Part shown: positions 7,731 through 16,706 of the stretch, piece after piece | How positions within the stretch are numbered: the stretch's first letter is position 1 | Layout of the letters: every line of letters starts with the position of its first letter | Source: CADEDH01 sp965262175 | Lineage (GTDB): Bacteria; Actinomycetota; Acidimicrobiia; Acidimicrobiales; SZUA-35 | Assembly: GCA_965262175.1 (NCBI GenBank) | Contig: CBDHES010000002.1 | Span: 496,001 to 560,000 of the forward strand | Length of the DNA: 64,000 bases | Direction: 5' to 3' | Notes under the pieces: model-generated | Databases searched by the model: none | What the model was told of the DNA's origin: nothing | What the model saw: only the letters and a program-made list of their open reading frames with translations | Translations under genes and position numbers: made by a program

Positions 7731-8284
7731 CCACCGCTCGCCCCGCGATCGGCGGACCGGCTCCCGAGGTCGCCCTGGCCGACTCCTCCGGCCGCCGGTG
7801 GCGACTGGAGGACCACCGAGGCCGCCCGGTGGTCCTGATCTTCCATCGGCACATCCATTGACTGCCCTGCGCCACCCACGCCGTCGCCGTGAGCGAGCGG
7901 CTCGATGAGCTCGGAGGGCCGGAGGGGGTCGCGCTGGTGACCTTCACCACCCCCGAACACCTCGACCCCTACCGGTCCCGTCACGAGCTGCCGTTCCCGA
8001 TCCTGGTCGACCCGGATCGACGCACCTATCGGGCCTACGGGCTCGGGCGGGGCTCGATCGGCCGGGTCTACGGGTGGCGGGCGGCCCGTCGCTACGCCGC
8101 CATCGTCGCCGCCGACGGCCCGGGCGGACTCCGCCGCCCGGTCGAGGACACCCGTCAGCTGGGCGGCGACTTCGTCGTGGCGCCCGACGGCACCCTGGCC
8201 TGGGGGTACTGGGGCGCCGGACCCGACGACCGACCACCGATCGACGACCTGGTCGCCGCCTACCGGCGGAGCGCCGCCGGATGA
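7727..8284 (+). CDS. Peroxiredoxin-like (AhpC/TSA type) selenoprotein with in-frame UGA
   Basis: Thioredoxin-fold protein of 185 residues read through an in-frame TGA at 7859-7861 (codon 45). Upstream residues give PVVLIFHRHIH, then UGA, then LPC; in this family the place is normally the CxxC of an FxRHxxCxxC motif, so the UGA replaces the first redox cysteine and gives UxxC. Downstream the frame stays coding with family features: DTRQLGGDFVVAPDG, and FPILVDPDR. No frameshift is needed. A GCCG-8 nt-CGGC hairpin at 7886-7901 could be part of a SECIS, but I cannot confirm it. Likely role: reduction of peroxides or persulfides. The ATG at 7727 overlaps the stop of a leader ORF; the stop TGA overlaps the next ATG. 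The alternative is a nonsense mutation. Confidence 0.8.
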
Positions 8285-8754
8285 GCCGGACCTGGATCGG
8301 TTGGGCGTTCGTCGCCGTGCAGTTCGCCTTGCTGGCGGCCCTCGTCCTCCTCCCGGGAGGTGACGACTGGCCCCGCCCGGCGGTGCTGCGCTACCTCGGG
8401 CTCGGTGCCATCGTGGGCGGGGTGGCGATCGTGGCGGTGGCCAGCCGATGGCTCGGGCCCGGGCTGACGCCGACGCCGGTCCCGACCTCCGCCGGTCGAC
8501 TGGTGACCGCCGGCCCGTTCAAGCTGGTTCGGCACCCGATCTACTCCGGGGTGTTGCTCGCCGTGGTCGGCGTCGCCATCCGGTCGGGCAGCTCGATGGT
8601 CGTCGTGGTGGCGCTGGTTACCGTCGCGTTCTTCTACGTCAAGTCGTCGTGGGAAGAAGCCCGCCTTCGGGAGACCTACCCCGACTACCGGGCGTACGCC
8701 AGGTCGACCGGCCGGTTCGTCCCCCGTCTCCCGACGGGCCGCGGCACGCCCTGA
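8281..8754 (+). CDS. Isoprenylcysteine/phospholipid methyltransferase-like membrane protein
   Basis: 157 residues, four or so membrane segments, with the ICMT/PEMT C-terminal signature: GPFKLVRHPIYSG near residue 78 and EEARLRETYPDYRAY near 125. Members use S-adenosylmethionine to methylate a lipid or a C-terminal cysteine; many bacterial ones have no known substrate. The ATG overlaps the TGA of the selenoprotein gene (ATGA), so the two are translated together. By inference it may act in the same pathway, for instance methylating a sulfur or selenium product, but nothing in the sequence proves this. Confidence 0.85.
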   Translation: MSRTWIGWAFVAVQFALLAALVLLPGGDDWPRPAVLRYLGLGAIVGGVAIVAVASRWLGPGLTPTPVPTSAGRLVTAGPFKLVRHPIYSGVLLAVVGVAIRSGSSMVVVVALVTVAFFYVKSSWEEARLRETYPDYRAYARSTGRFVPRLPTGRGTP

Positions 8755-8946
8755 GCCGCCATTCGGCCAGCTGCTTCTCGCTCATTCATCGTCGATCGAC
8801 CGGGACGCTACGCGGAGAATCGGCCGATACCGTCCACGCTCGTTCCGCCGCACGTTCACCGGCCCCCCGCGATCTCGGGGTCCGGCACTTCGTCAATCTC
8901 GAACGGGCGACGGCGCCCTGTCCGTCTCGAGAGGAGGAGTGCTGGA

Positions 8947-11900
8947 GTGAACGACCAGAGCGAGTTGTTGGGTATCTGCGGGATCGGCGCGTCGGCCGGT
9001 GGCGTGGAGCCCATCATCGATCTGATCGGGAACCTCGGCGCCGACACCGGCCTCGCGGTGGTCGTCGTCCAGCATCTCTCACCCCGCCACGAGAGCCTGA
9101 TGATCCCGTTGCTCCAGCGACGGACCTCGATGGCGGTCGCCGAGATCAGCCATGGCGCAACGATCGAGCCCAACCGGGTCTACGTACTGGCGCCAGGCGA
9201 TGTGGCCCATCTCGACGGCTCGACGTTCGTCGTCGAACGGCGACCCGACGATGGTGCCCACCCCGTCCCCCACCCGATCGACACCCTCTTCCTCTCGCTG
9301 ACCGCGTGGGGAGAGCGGTCGGGAGCGGTCGTGCTCTCGGGCGGCGGCGACGATGGTGCCCGGGGGATCGAGGCCGTCCGGGCTTCCGGCGGCTTGGCCC
9401 TGGCCCAGGACGACCAGGCGACCTTCCCCGACATGCCCGCGGCGGCGGTGGCCACCGGTTCGGTCGACGCCGTCGGCGATCCGAGCGAGCTGGCCGACCA
9501 CATGATCCGGTTCTTCGGGCGGGGCCAGCGGCCGGTCGTCGACGCCGGCGTCCGGTCGGTCGAGTCCCAGATCCTGGCCGAGCTGGAGGCGGCGACCGGC
9601 GTCAACTTCGAGGACTACAAGCGGGGGACGATCCGTCGCCGGCTGGAGCATCACCTGCTCCGGGTCGGCGCCCCGTCCTTGGAGGCGCTCGCCGAGCGGG
9701 TCCGGGCCAGCCGCGACGAGTGCTCGGTCGTGGCCCAGGACCTCCTGGTCGGCGTGACGTCGTTCTTCCGCGACCCTCGGGCGTTCGGCCAGCTGGCCGA
9801 CCAGGCGCTCGATGAGCTCGTGGCCGCTGCGCTGGCCGAACGACGGCCGCTGCGGTGTTGGGTCGCCGGCTGTGCCACCGGCGAGGAGGCCTACTCGGCC
9901 GCGATGGCCCTGGTGGAGGCGACGGAACGGGTCGACGACCAGATGGAGCTGAAGGTCTTCGCCACCGACGTTCACGAGCGGTCGTTGACCGTGGCTCGCG
10001 ACGGGTGGTACGCCGAGAACGACCTGACCGGTATCGACCCCGAGCGCCGGGAGCGCTTCTTCCAACCCGAGCAGGGCGGGTGGCGGATCCGCCCCGAGAT
10101 CCGAGGCCTCGTCGCCTTCTCCCACCACAACCTGCTGGCCGACGCCCCCTTCACCCGGATCGACCTGTTGCTGTGCCGCAACACGTTGATCTACTTCAAT
10201 CCGGCGGCCCAGCACAGCGCCCTGTGGGCGTTCGGGTTCGCACTTCGCGAGGGCGGCGTGCTGATGCTCGGGGAGAGCGAGTCGCTCGGGCCGGCCGAAG
10301 CCGACTTCCTCGAGATCGCCTCGCCGACCCGACTCTTCCGCAAGGTCGGCGACGACGCGACCAGCTCACTCCGTCGGGCCCGGCCGCCGCTGGCCGTCCG
10401 CCCGACCCCGCTGCCGGCGGCCCGGTCGACGACCAACCCGAGCTCGACGGTCGGCGTGACCCGCCGATCACCGACCGCCGACCGGGCCGCGGCGGCGGCC
10501 CACGACGCCGTTCTGGCCGCGGCCGGCATCAGCGGGCTCGTCCTCGACGAGTCCCGCCGGCTCGTCCAGATCCTCGGCGCGGGACACGAGTGGCTGCGCT
10601 TCCATCGGGATCCCCAACCGAGCGACACCGTCCGCCTCATCGAGGATCCGGTCCTGCGGAGCGGGGTCGACACGATCCTCCGTCAACTGGGCGATGGGAT
10701 CGAGCGCCCCGAGCTGTTGGTGACGGTGGCCAATGGCGAACGCCGGCGCCGGATCACCCTCCAAGGCGTTCGCACGATGGACGGCTCATCGGTCAACCAC
10801 CTGGTGTTCGCCACCACCGCCGGACCGGCTGCGCCAACCGAGCCCTTGCCGCTCCATGACAACGCCGCTGGGACGGGCGACGACCGGCTCGACCTTCTGG
10901 AGACCGAGCTGGACACCGTCCGCAACCAGCTCACCCAGGCTCTGACCCAACAGGACGAGTCCTACGCCGACCTGGCCGCCACCAACGAAGAGCTCGTCGT
11001 GGCCAACGAGGAGCTCCAGACGAGCATGGAGGAGCTGTCGTCGGTGAACGAGGAGCTCCGCACCGTGGCCGACCAGAACGAGTATCGGCTCAACGAGGTC
11101 CTCGAGCTGGGTGCCGACCTGGAGGAGATCCTGACGTCGACCCAGATCGGGATCGTGCTCCTGGCCCCCGACCTGACGATCCGACGGTTCAGCGCCCCGG
11201 CCGCCAACTACTTCTACGTGACCCGATCCGACGTCGGCCGACCGCTCGACCACGTCCGGACCCGGATCCCGATCGACGGGTTGTCGGAGGCGGTCGCCGA
11301 GGTCCGGGCCGGAGGGACCGCGGTGTCGCTTCGGACCGAGCCGACCGTCGAGGCCCCGACGACGTTGCTGATCGACGTGCGGGCCTACCGGATCGCCCAC
11401 GGGGAGTCGGGGGTAGCGATCACCGTCGTCGACATCACGGCCGCCCAGCAACGAGAGCACGAACTGAGGGAGCTCAACGAACGGTTGGCCCTGGCGAACG
11501 AGCGGATGAACGAGTTCGTCCGGGTCGCCAGCCACGACCTGCGATCGCCGCTTCGAGCGATCCGCAGCTTCGCCGAGATCAGCCTGGCCGCCGGTCCCGA
11601 CGGCGAGGCCAGCGAGAACCTGGAGACGATCAGGGCCAAGGCCGACCTGATGTGGCAGCTCCTGGAAGACCTCCTGGCCTACGCCCGGTCGGAGGACCAC
11701 CAGGGCGTGGCCCGGGAGGTCAACGTCCGGTGGCTGGTGCAGAGCATCTTCATGCTGCTCGACGTTCCGGACGGCATCGAGACCTCGCTCCGGACCGAGA
11801 TCATGGACGAGGTCATCGAGAGCACGCCCTTCGCCACCTGCGTCCGGAACCTCGTCGACAACGCCATCCGCCACCATCCCGGGCCGACCGGCCAGGTGGT

Positions 11901-12192
11901 GGTCACCATCGACCGGGTAGCCGGCGGCGAAGGCGCACCGGCCGACCTGCTCCGGGTCTCGATCAGCGACGACGGCGCCGGGGTTCCGGCGACGTCGTCG
12001 GCAGACGACAGCGACCGTCGATCGAACGGGGCGCTGGGCATCGGGCTTCAGACCGTCAGCCAGATCCTCCGCGCTCGGGGCAGTGAGCTCCACCTTCACT
12101 CCCTGGCCGATGCGGGGACGACGGTCAGCTTCGACTGGCCCCTGGCGCCGGCGGCGGCGTCGCCGGAGACCGTTCCGGCCCGTTCGGCCTGA
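8947..12192 (+). CDS. CheB-CheR-PAS-histidine kinase fusion protein
   Basis: 1081 residues. Order: CheB methylesterase-like domain (about 7-185; nucleophile S16 in GASAGG, H43, D136 in GGGDDG); CheR methyltransferase domain (about 200-455; AGCATGEEAYS SAM loop and LLLCRNTLIYF); a variable linker; a long coiled coil (about 640-715, EELxxxNEEL repeats); a PAS domain (about 720-850); HisKA with phospho-acceptor His863 in ASHDLRSPLR; and a C-terminal ATPase domain with an N box (NLVDNAIRHH) and G boxes. This is the known CheBR-PAS-kinase class, which probably senses a signal and controls a two-component output rather than flagella. No response regulator or receptor gene is adjacent. Start GTG at 8947 follows GAGGAGGAG by about 8 bases. 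Confidence 0.93.
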   Translation: MNDQSELLGICGIGASAGGVEPIIDLIGNLGADTGLAVVVVQHLSPRHESLMIPLLQRRTSMAVAEISHGATIEPNRVYVLAPGDVAHLDGSTFVVERRPDDGAHPVPHPIDTLFLSLTAWGERSGAVVLSGGGDDGARGIEAVRASGGLALAQDDQATFPDMPAAAVATGSVDAVGDPSELADHMIRFFGRGQRPVVDAGVRSVESQILAELEAATGVNFEDYKRGTIRRRLEHHLLRVGAPSLEALAERVRASRDECSVVAQDLLVGVTSFFRDPRAFGQLADQALDELVAAALAERRPLRCWVAGCATGEEAYSAAMALVEATERVDDQMELKVFATDVHERSLTVARDGWYAENDLTGIDPERRERFFQPEQGGWRIRPEIRGLVAFSHHNLLADAPFTRIDLLLCRNTLIYFNPAAQHSALWAFGFALREGGVLMLGESESLGPAEADFLEIASPTRLFRKVGDDATSSLRRARPPLAVRPTPLPAARSTTNPSSTVGVTRRSPTADRAAAAAHDAVLAAAGISGLVLDESRRLVQILGAGHEWLRFHRDPQPSDTVRLIEDPVLRSGVDTILRQLGDGIERPELLVTVANGERRRRITLQGVRTMDGSSVNHLVFATTAGPAAPTEPLPLHDNAAGTGDDRLDLLETELDTVRNQLTQALTQQDESYADLAATNEELVVANEELQTSMEELSSVNEELRTVADQNEYRLNEVLELGADLEEILTSTQIGIVLLAPDLTIRRFSAPAANYFYVTRSDVGRPLDHVRTRIPIDGLSEAVAEVRAGGTAVSLRTEPTVEAPTTLLIDVRAYRIAHGESGVAITVVDITAAQQREHELRELNERLALANERMNEFVRVASHDLRSPLRAIRSFAEISLAAGPDGEASENLETIRAKADLMWQLLEDLLAYARSEDHQGVAREVNVRWLVQSIFMLLDVPDGIETSLRTEIMDEVIESTPFATCVRNLVDNAIRHHPGPTGQVVVTIDRVAGGEGAPADLLRVSISDDGAGVPATSSADDSDRRSNGALGIGLQTVSQILRARGSELHLHSLADAGTTVSFDWPLAPAAASPETVPARSA

Positions 12193-12277
12193 TCGAGCCG
12201 ACCGGCGCGCCCCTCATGGCCGGCGACCCCGGTCCGATAGCTCGACGGAGCATCGTCGAGACTGCAGGGGTCCGAGC

Positions 12278-14677
12278 ATGTACAGGTTCATCCGACTGGC
12301 CGGGATCGCGGCCCTGGCCATCACCGCCATCGTGACGCTGATGGCGACGGTGAGCTCCGCCGAGCCGCTTCCCGACACCGACCAGGCCGTCGCCGGCGGG
12401 GCCCACAGCTGCGCGGTCACGACCGACGGCGAGGTCCGGTGCTGGGGGAAGAACACGTCGGGCCAACTCGGCGACGGGACGACGACGGCGACGGCCAACC
12501 CGAGCACCGTGGTGGCCGTTGACGGGCCGGGACCGCTGACCGGTGTCGACGAGGTGGCGCTGGGCAGCAACCACAGCTGCGCCCTCCACTCGGCCGGGGA
12601 GGTCGTGTGCTGGGGCAACAACAGCGCCGGCCAGCTGGGGACCGGCACCACCACCAACAGCGCGGTCCCGACCCCGGTCGTCGTGGGCGACGGGCAGCTG
12701 TCGGGGGTCAAGCAGCTCAGCGCCGGGGCGTTCCACACCTGTGCCTTGCTCACGACCGGTCGGGTCACCTGCTGGGGTGCCAACTACTTCGGCCAGCTGG
12801 GCAACGGCGGCACCGACAACAGTAGTGCCCCGGTTGTCGTCGCCGCCGTCGGCGGCGGTCCCGAGCTGTCGAACGTGAAGGCCGTGGTCACCGGGGCGTT
12901 CCACACCTGTGCGTTGCTCACCAACGGTCGGGTCGCATGTTGGGGGGCCAACTTCTCGGGGCTGCTGGGCGACGGCACCGCGCTGGCGGCCAGCACCCCG
13001 GTGATGACGCTGACCGCCGACGGTGACGAGCTGGCCGGGGTCCGCCAGCTGGCCGCTGGCTCGTTCCACACCTGTGCCCTCCAGACCGACACCGGGGCTG
13101 CCTGCTGGGGAAGCAACAGCTCGGGTCAGGCCGGGGACGGGACCACGGCGACGGCCCGGCACCCCGTGCCGGTCGTCGGGATCGAGGGCGAGGGCGAGCT
13201 GCGTGGCGTTGAGCAGCTCTCGGCCGGCGGCGGCCACACCTGCGCCCTGACGACCGATGGCGAGGTGGTGTGCTGGGGCACCAACCGCTCGGGCCAACTG
13301 GGCGACGGGACCACCGAGGTGCGGACGATGCCGGTCGTCGTCCAGGCGGTCGACGGGGGTGGACCGCTCGGTGATGCCGAGGAGGTCTCGGCCGGCGGCA
13401 ACCACGCCTGCGCCCGTCTGGGAAGCTCGCGGATCGTCTGCTGGGGCAACAACGAGCGGGGCCAGCTCGGCGACTGGTCGACCACCGATCGGCCGTTGCC
13501 GGTGGCGGTCCCCGTCCAGCTGACCGCGGTCCGCCAGGGCGAGGCCGGAGGGGCCCACACCTGCGCCCTGCTGACCGATGGCCGGGTCGGTTGTTGGGGG
13601 TCGAACAGCACCGGCCAACTCGGGACCGGCACCACCGATGGCGTCGGCACGCTGGTGATGGTCACGGCACCGGGTGGCGAGGCCGATCTGGGCGACATCC
13701 GCGAGATCACCGCCGGGCAGACCCACACCTGCGCCCTGTCGAGCGGAGGCGGGGTGACCTGCTGGGGGAGCAACTTCTCAGGCCAACTGGGCGACGGCAC
13801 CACCGACGACCGCGCCGAGCCGGCCACCGTCGAGGCGGTCGGTGGCGGCGGCGAGCTGTCCGCCGTCCGCCAGGTGGTCGCCGGTGCCTTCCACACCTGC
13901 GCCCTCTCGACGACCGGCCGGGTCAGCTGCTGGGGGGCCAACGGGTCCGGCCAGCTCGGCGATGGGACGACGACGAACCGGACCGCCCCGGCCGCCGTGC
14001 TCGATGCCGCCGGCGACGAGTTGACCAACGTCACCCACCTGTCGGCCGGCTCCTTCCACACCTGCGCCGTGCTCGGGACGGGTCGGATCGCCTGCTGGGG
14101 CAACAACTTCTTCGGCCAGCTGGGGGACGGGACCACCTCCGACCGGACCGCTCCGGTGACGGTGATCGACGGTGACGGCGACGGCCAGCTCGCCGGCGGG
14201 CGCCAGGCTGCGGCCGGGAGCTTCCACACCTGCGTCCTGACCAACCAGAACCGGGTCCACTGCTGGGGGGCGAACTTCTCCGGTCAGCTCGGGGACGGGT
14301 CGGCGACCGACGCCGATCGGCCGGTGCCCGTCGTCGACGGCGAATCGCAGCTGTCGAACATCAAGGAGATCGCCTCCGGCGCCAACCACGCCTGCGCCCT
14401 GACCCTCAATGGTCAAGTCCGGTGCTGGGGAGCCGACTCGGCCGGACAGCTCGGCCACGGCGCCGTCGGGGACAGCGCCGTCCCGGTCACCGTCCTCACC
14501 CCGGGTGGCGGCGGCGAGCTGGCGACCGTCAAGGGGCTGACCGCCGACGGCAACCACACGTGTGCCCTGCTCAACTCGACGGCCCTGGTCTGCTGGGGGG
14601 CCAACGGCGGCGGGCAGCTGGGCGACGGCACGACGGTCGCCGCCGGCTGGCCGGTTCGGGTGGCCACGACCAGCTGA
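12278..14677 (+). CDS. Secreted RCC1-repeat beta-propeller protein with 14 disulfide-type blades
   Basis: 799 residues. Signal peptide at residues 1-29 (positive start, hydrophobic core, VSSA cleavage region). The rest is fourteen RCC1/ALS-like repeats of about 55 residues, each with an H[ST]CA[LV] strand and a CWGxNxxGQLGDG strand. I count fourteen of each, giving 28 cysteines, one probable disulfide per blade. Fourteen blades equal two seven-blade propellers. There is no membrane anchor, LPXTG motif or enzyme domain, so it is probably exported free or bound through partners. Role unknown: adhesion, scaffolding or inhibition are possible. ATG at 12278 follows AGGGG by 8 bases. It is followed 5 bases later by a convergent gene. 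Confidence 0.92.
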   Translation: MYRFIRLAGIAALAITAIVTLMATVSSAEPLPDTDQAVAGGAHSCAVTTDGEVRCWGKNTSGQLGDGTTTATANPSTVVAVDGPGPLTGVDEVALGSNHSCALHSAGEVVCWGNNSAGQLGTGTTTNSAVPTPVVVGDGQLSGVKQLSAGAFHTCALLTTGRVTCWGANYFGQLGNGGTDNSSAPVVVAAVGGGPELSNVKAVVTGAFHTCALLTNGRVACWGANFSGLLGDGTALAASTPVMTLTADGDELAGVRQLAAGSFHTCALQTDTGAACWGSNSSGQAGDGTTATARHPVPVVGIEGEGELRGVEQLSAGGGHTCALTTDGEVVCWGTNRSGQLGDGTTEVRTMPVVVQAVDGGGPLGDAEEVSAGGNHACARLGSSRIVCWGNNERGQLGDWSTTDRPLPVAVPVQLTAVRQGEAGGAHTCALLTDGRVGCWGSNSTGQLGTGTTDGVGTLVMVTAPGGEADLGDIREITAGQTHTCALSSGGGVTCWGSNFSGQLGDGTTDDRAEPATVEAVGGGGELSAVRQVVAGAFHTCALSTTGRVSCWGANGSGQLGDGTTTNRTAPAAVLDAAGDELTNVTHLSAGSFHTCAVLGTGRIACWGNNFFGQLGDGTTSDRTAPVTVIDGDGDGQLAGGRQAAAGSFHTCVLTNQNRVHCWGANFSGQLGDGSATDADRPVPVVDGESQLSNIKEIASGANHACALTLNGQVRCWGADSAGQLGHGAVGDSAVPVTVLTPGGGGELATVKGLTADGNHTCALLNSTALVCWGANGGGQLGDGTTVAAGWPVRVATTS

Positions 14678-14682
14678 ACGGG

Positions 14683-16032
14683 TCAGTTGAGGTCGAGAAC
14701 GTACGACGCCGTCGGGGTCTCGCCGGTGACGATGGCCTGGGAGTCGGCCTGGGCCGACCGGTAGACCCCCTTGGCCATGAGCGATGTCTCCTCGACCCGG
14801 CGGGCCCCGTAGATCCGTGATCGGGCCTCGTGGACGACGATCGATGTCGGATCGGCCGCCGCGGCGTACTCGATGAGCTGACAGGCCAACCGGTGGTCGC
14901 CAGCCGCCGAGACCTCCTCGGCTCGATCGGTCACCGCCTCAACCCCGCCGGCCAGGCGGCACACCTCGACCGCCACGAGCTCGTCGGGCGGCGGCTTGAG
15001 CCGGGCGGGGTTCCCGTCCCACCATCCACCGTAGAGTCGCCAGATGTTGCGGATGACGAACTCCGGCTCGTCGTAGAGGGGTCGGAGGTACGGAAGGGCG
15101 AGCGCCTCGGCGTCGACCCTCACCGAGTGGACGATCTCGTCGAGTGTGGCGCCGGTATTCATCGCGTCGAGCACCTCGGCGACCAGGGTTTCGAGCGTCG
15201 AGGCGACGGTATCCAGGCAGCGTCGGATGCGCTCGTTGCCGGCGATCGGGAGGCCATGGGCCGGGACGAACAGCTCCACGTCGGTGGCTGCCATCGCCCG
15301 CAGCGAGTCGGCCCACTCCAGCGGGTACCGCTGGACCTTCTGCGGGTTCCCGCAGTTGGGGAACATCCAGATGAACTGATCTCCGGCGCAGATCATGCGG
15401 TGGCGGGGGATCCAGGTCCAGGTGTGGTCGTCGGTCTCACCCCGGCAGTGCTGATGGTGGAGCTCGACCTCCCCCACCGTCTCCACCAACCGGTCGCGAT
15501 AGGTGATGTCGGGCCGGAGGGTGCCGGGCGGGACGAAATGTCGACCGAGCTGTTCTCGGGCGGCCGACCGGGCGGCACCACCGAACTGGCGGGCGTTGAT
15601 CATCTGGTTGTAGCCGGCGGTCAGCTCGTAACGATCGAGGCGGGTGGCGACCGCTTCGTGAGCGACGACCCGAGGCTGCTGGTGCCCTCGATCGGCGGCG
15701 TCGGCGGCGAAGGCGCCCGACCCGCCGACGTGGTCGAGGTGGCCGTGGGTGTAGACGATGGAGTGGACCGGCTCGGTCGACCAGCGGCGAAGCGCGGCCA
15801 CCACCTCGCCACCGGACCGCCGCCCACTGGCGTCGAAGGTGACGAGCCCATCGCCGGTGTCGACCGCAACGACATGGGAGAACGACTCGACGAGGGCGAC
15901 CCCATCGGCCAGCTCACACAGTTCCTGCGTGACCCGGTTGGGTCGGAACGGCTCGGTCTCGCCCTCGATCCGACCATCGACGAGACCCCCGTCGATCACC
16001 CGGGCCGACAACTCCAGTGGATGCTCACTCAT
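14683..16032 (-). CDS. Alkylsulfatase-like metallo-beta-lactamase hydrolase
   Basis: 449 residues. Metallo-beta-lactamase domain with the dinuclear zinc motif THGHLDHVGG near residue 114, HCRGETDDH and PAHGLP further on; then the helical alkylsulfatase dimerisation region (YGGWWDGNPARLKPPP, a typical segment of SdsA/BDS1 relatives). The SCP2-like C-terminal domain of full-length alkylsulfatases (about 650 residues) is missing, so substrate choice may differ. No signal peptide is visible, suggesting a cytoplasmic enzyme acting on alkyl sulfate or a similar ester. The start ATG at 16032 has no clear ribosome binding site. Confidence 0.88.
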   Translation of the reverse strand: MSEHPLELSARVIDGGLVDGRIEGETEPFRPNRVTQELCELADGVALVESFSHVVAVDTGDGLVTFDASGRRSGGEVVAALRRWSTEPVHSIVYTHGHLDHVGGSGAFAADAADRGHQQPRVVAHEAVATRLDRYELTAGYNQMINARQFGGAARSAAREQLGRHFVPPGTLRPDITYRDRLVETVGEVELHHQHCRGETDDHTWTWIPRHRMICAGDQFIWMFPNCGNPQKVQRYPLEWADSLRAMAATDVELFVPAHGLPIAGNERIRRCLDTVASTLETLVAEVLDAMNTGATLDEIVHSVRVDAEALALPYLRPLYDEPEFVIRNIWRLYGGWWDGNPARLKPPPDELVAVEVCRLAGGVEAVTDRAEEVSAAGDHRLACQLIEYAAAADPTSIVVHEARSRIYGARRVEETSLMAKGVYRSAQADSQAIVTGETPTASYVLDLN

Positions 16033-16085
16033 CGGCGCTCAACGTGGCACACCATGGGGGCGCCGACAAGCTCACCGGCTGGGCG

Positions 16086-16556
16086 TCACTCGCGCTCGAC
16101 CCGGCGTCGACCCCGCTTCGGCGTCCACGAGTCGATCACCAGCCGGGTGGCGTCGGCGTTGAGGCCGGTGACGACCACCTCGGTGATCTCGGCGACGAAC
16201 AACTCGCCGTCTGGCTCGTCGAGCGTGTCATCGGTCGTGACCGGTCCGGCCGGGACGGCCCGCCCGGCGATCTTGGCCTCGCCCGACCACGCCGACTCCT
16301 TGCCCGTCTCGGGGTGGAAGGTCGGGCCGTGCAGTGCGAAGCGAGGGTCGCGGGCGAGGTCGGCTCCCTTGCGGGCGCCGAGCATCGACCCGAACTGGAG
16401 CTCACCGCCCACGAACTCGCACTCGATGCCCGAGATGCGGGGCGACCCGTCGGCCCTGAGGGTGGCGATCGTCTTGTGACGGCCGGCGTCGAACAGTTCC
16501 CGTACCCGGGCCGCCAGCTCCGGCTCGGATTCCTCGAAGCGTTGCCAGGTCGTCAT
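16086..16556 (-). CDS. Pyridoxamine 5'-phosphate oxidase-fold protein
   Basis: 156 residues with the split-barrel flavin/F420-binding fold: TIATLRADGSPRISGIECEF at 29-48 is typical of the PPOX family, followed by GSMLGARKGADLARDPR. Proteins of this size in actinobacteria bind FMN, F420 or haem and reduce small molecules or act as general stress proteins; the cofactor cannot be decided here. Start ATG at 16556 fits the family N-terminus. A TACCAT hexamer 8 bases upstream hints at a leaderless message. A longer reading frame on the same strand runs through the repeat protein gene opposite and is not credible. Confidence 0.82.
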   Translation of the reverse strand: MTTWQRFEESEPELAARVRELFDAGRHKTIATLRADGSPRISGIECEFVGGELQFGSMLGARKGADLARDPRFALHGPTFHPETGKESAWSGEAKIAGRAVPAGPVTTDDTLDEPDGELFVAEITEVVVTGLNADATRLVIDSWTPKRGRRRVERE

Positions 16557-16706
16557 CGGCACCGATGGTACCAACGGCCATCGGTTGTCCATCAGCCGGC
16601 AACCGGCCGCCCACCCGGCGGTTCCTATCCTGACGATCACAGCATCGGACCGGAGGGCGACCCGGCTCAGAGGTTGGCGCTCCGGCCCATCGGACAAGGA
16701 GCAGCC

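Noticed and set aside
7859..7861. Treating the TGA as a true stop with two separate small genes
   Set aside because: Neither half is a complete domain and the codon replaces the expected redox cysteine in an otherwise intact frame.
7886..7901. SECIS element call
   Set aside because: A GCCG/CGGC stem with an 8-base loop is present, but the conserved loop bases and bulge of bacterial SECIS could not be recognised by eye, so it is not listed as a feature.
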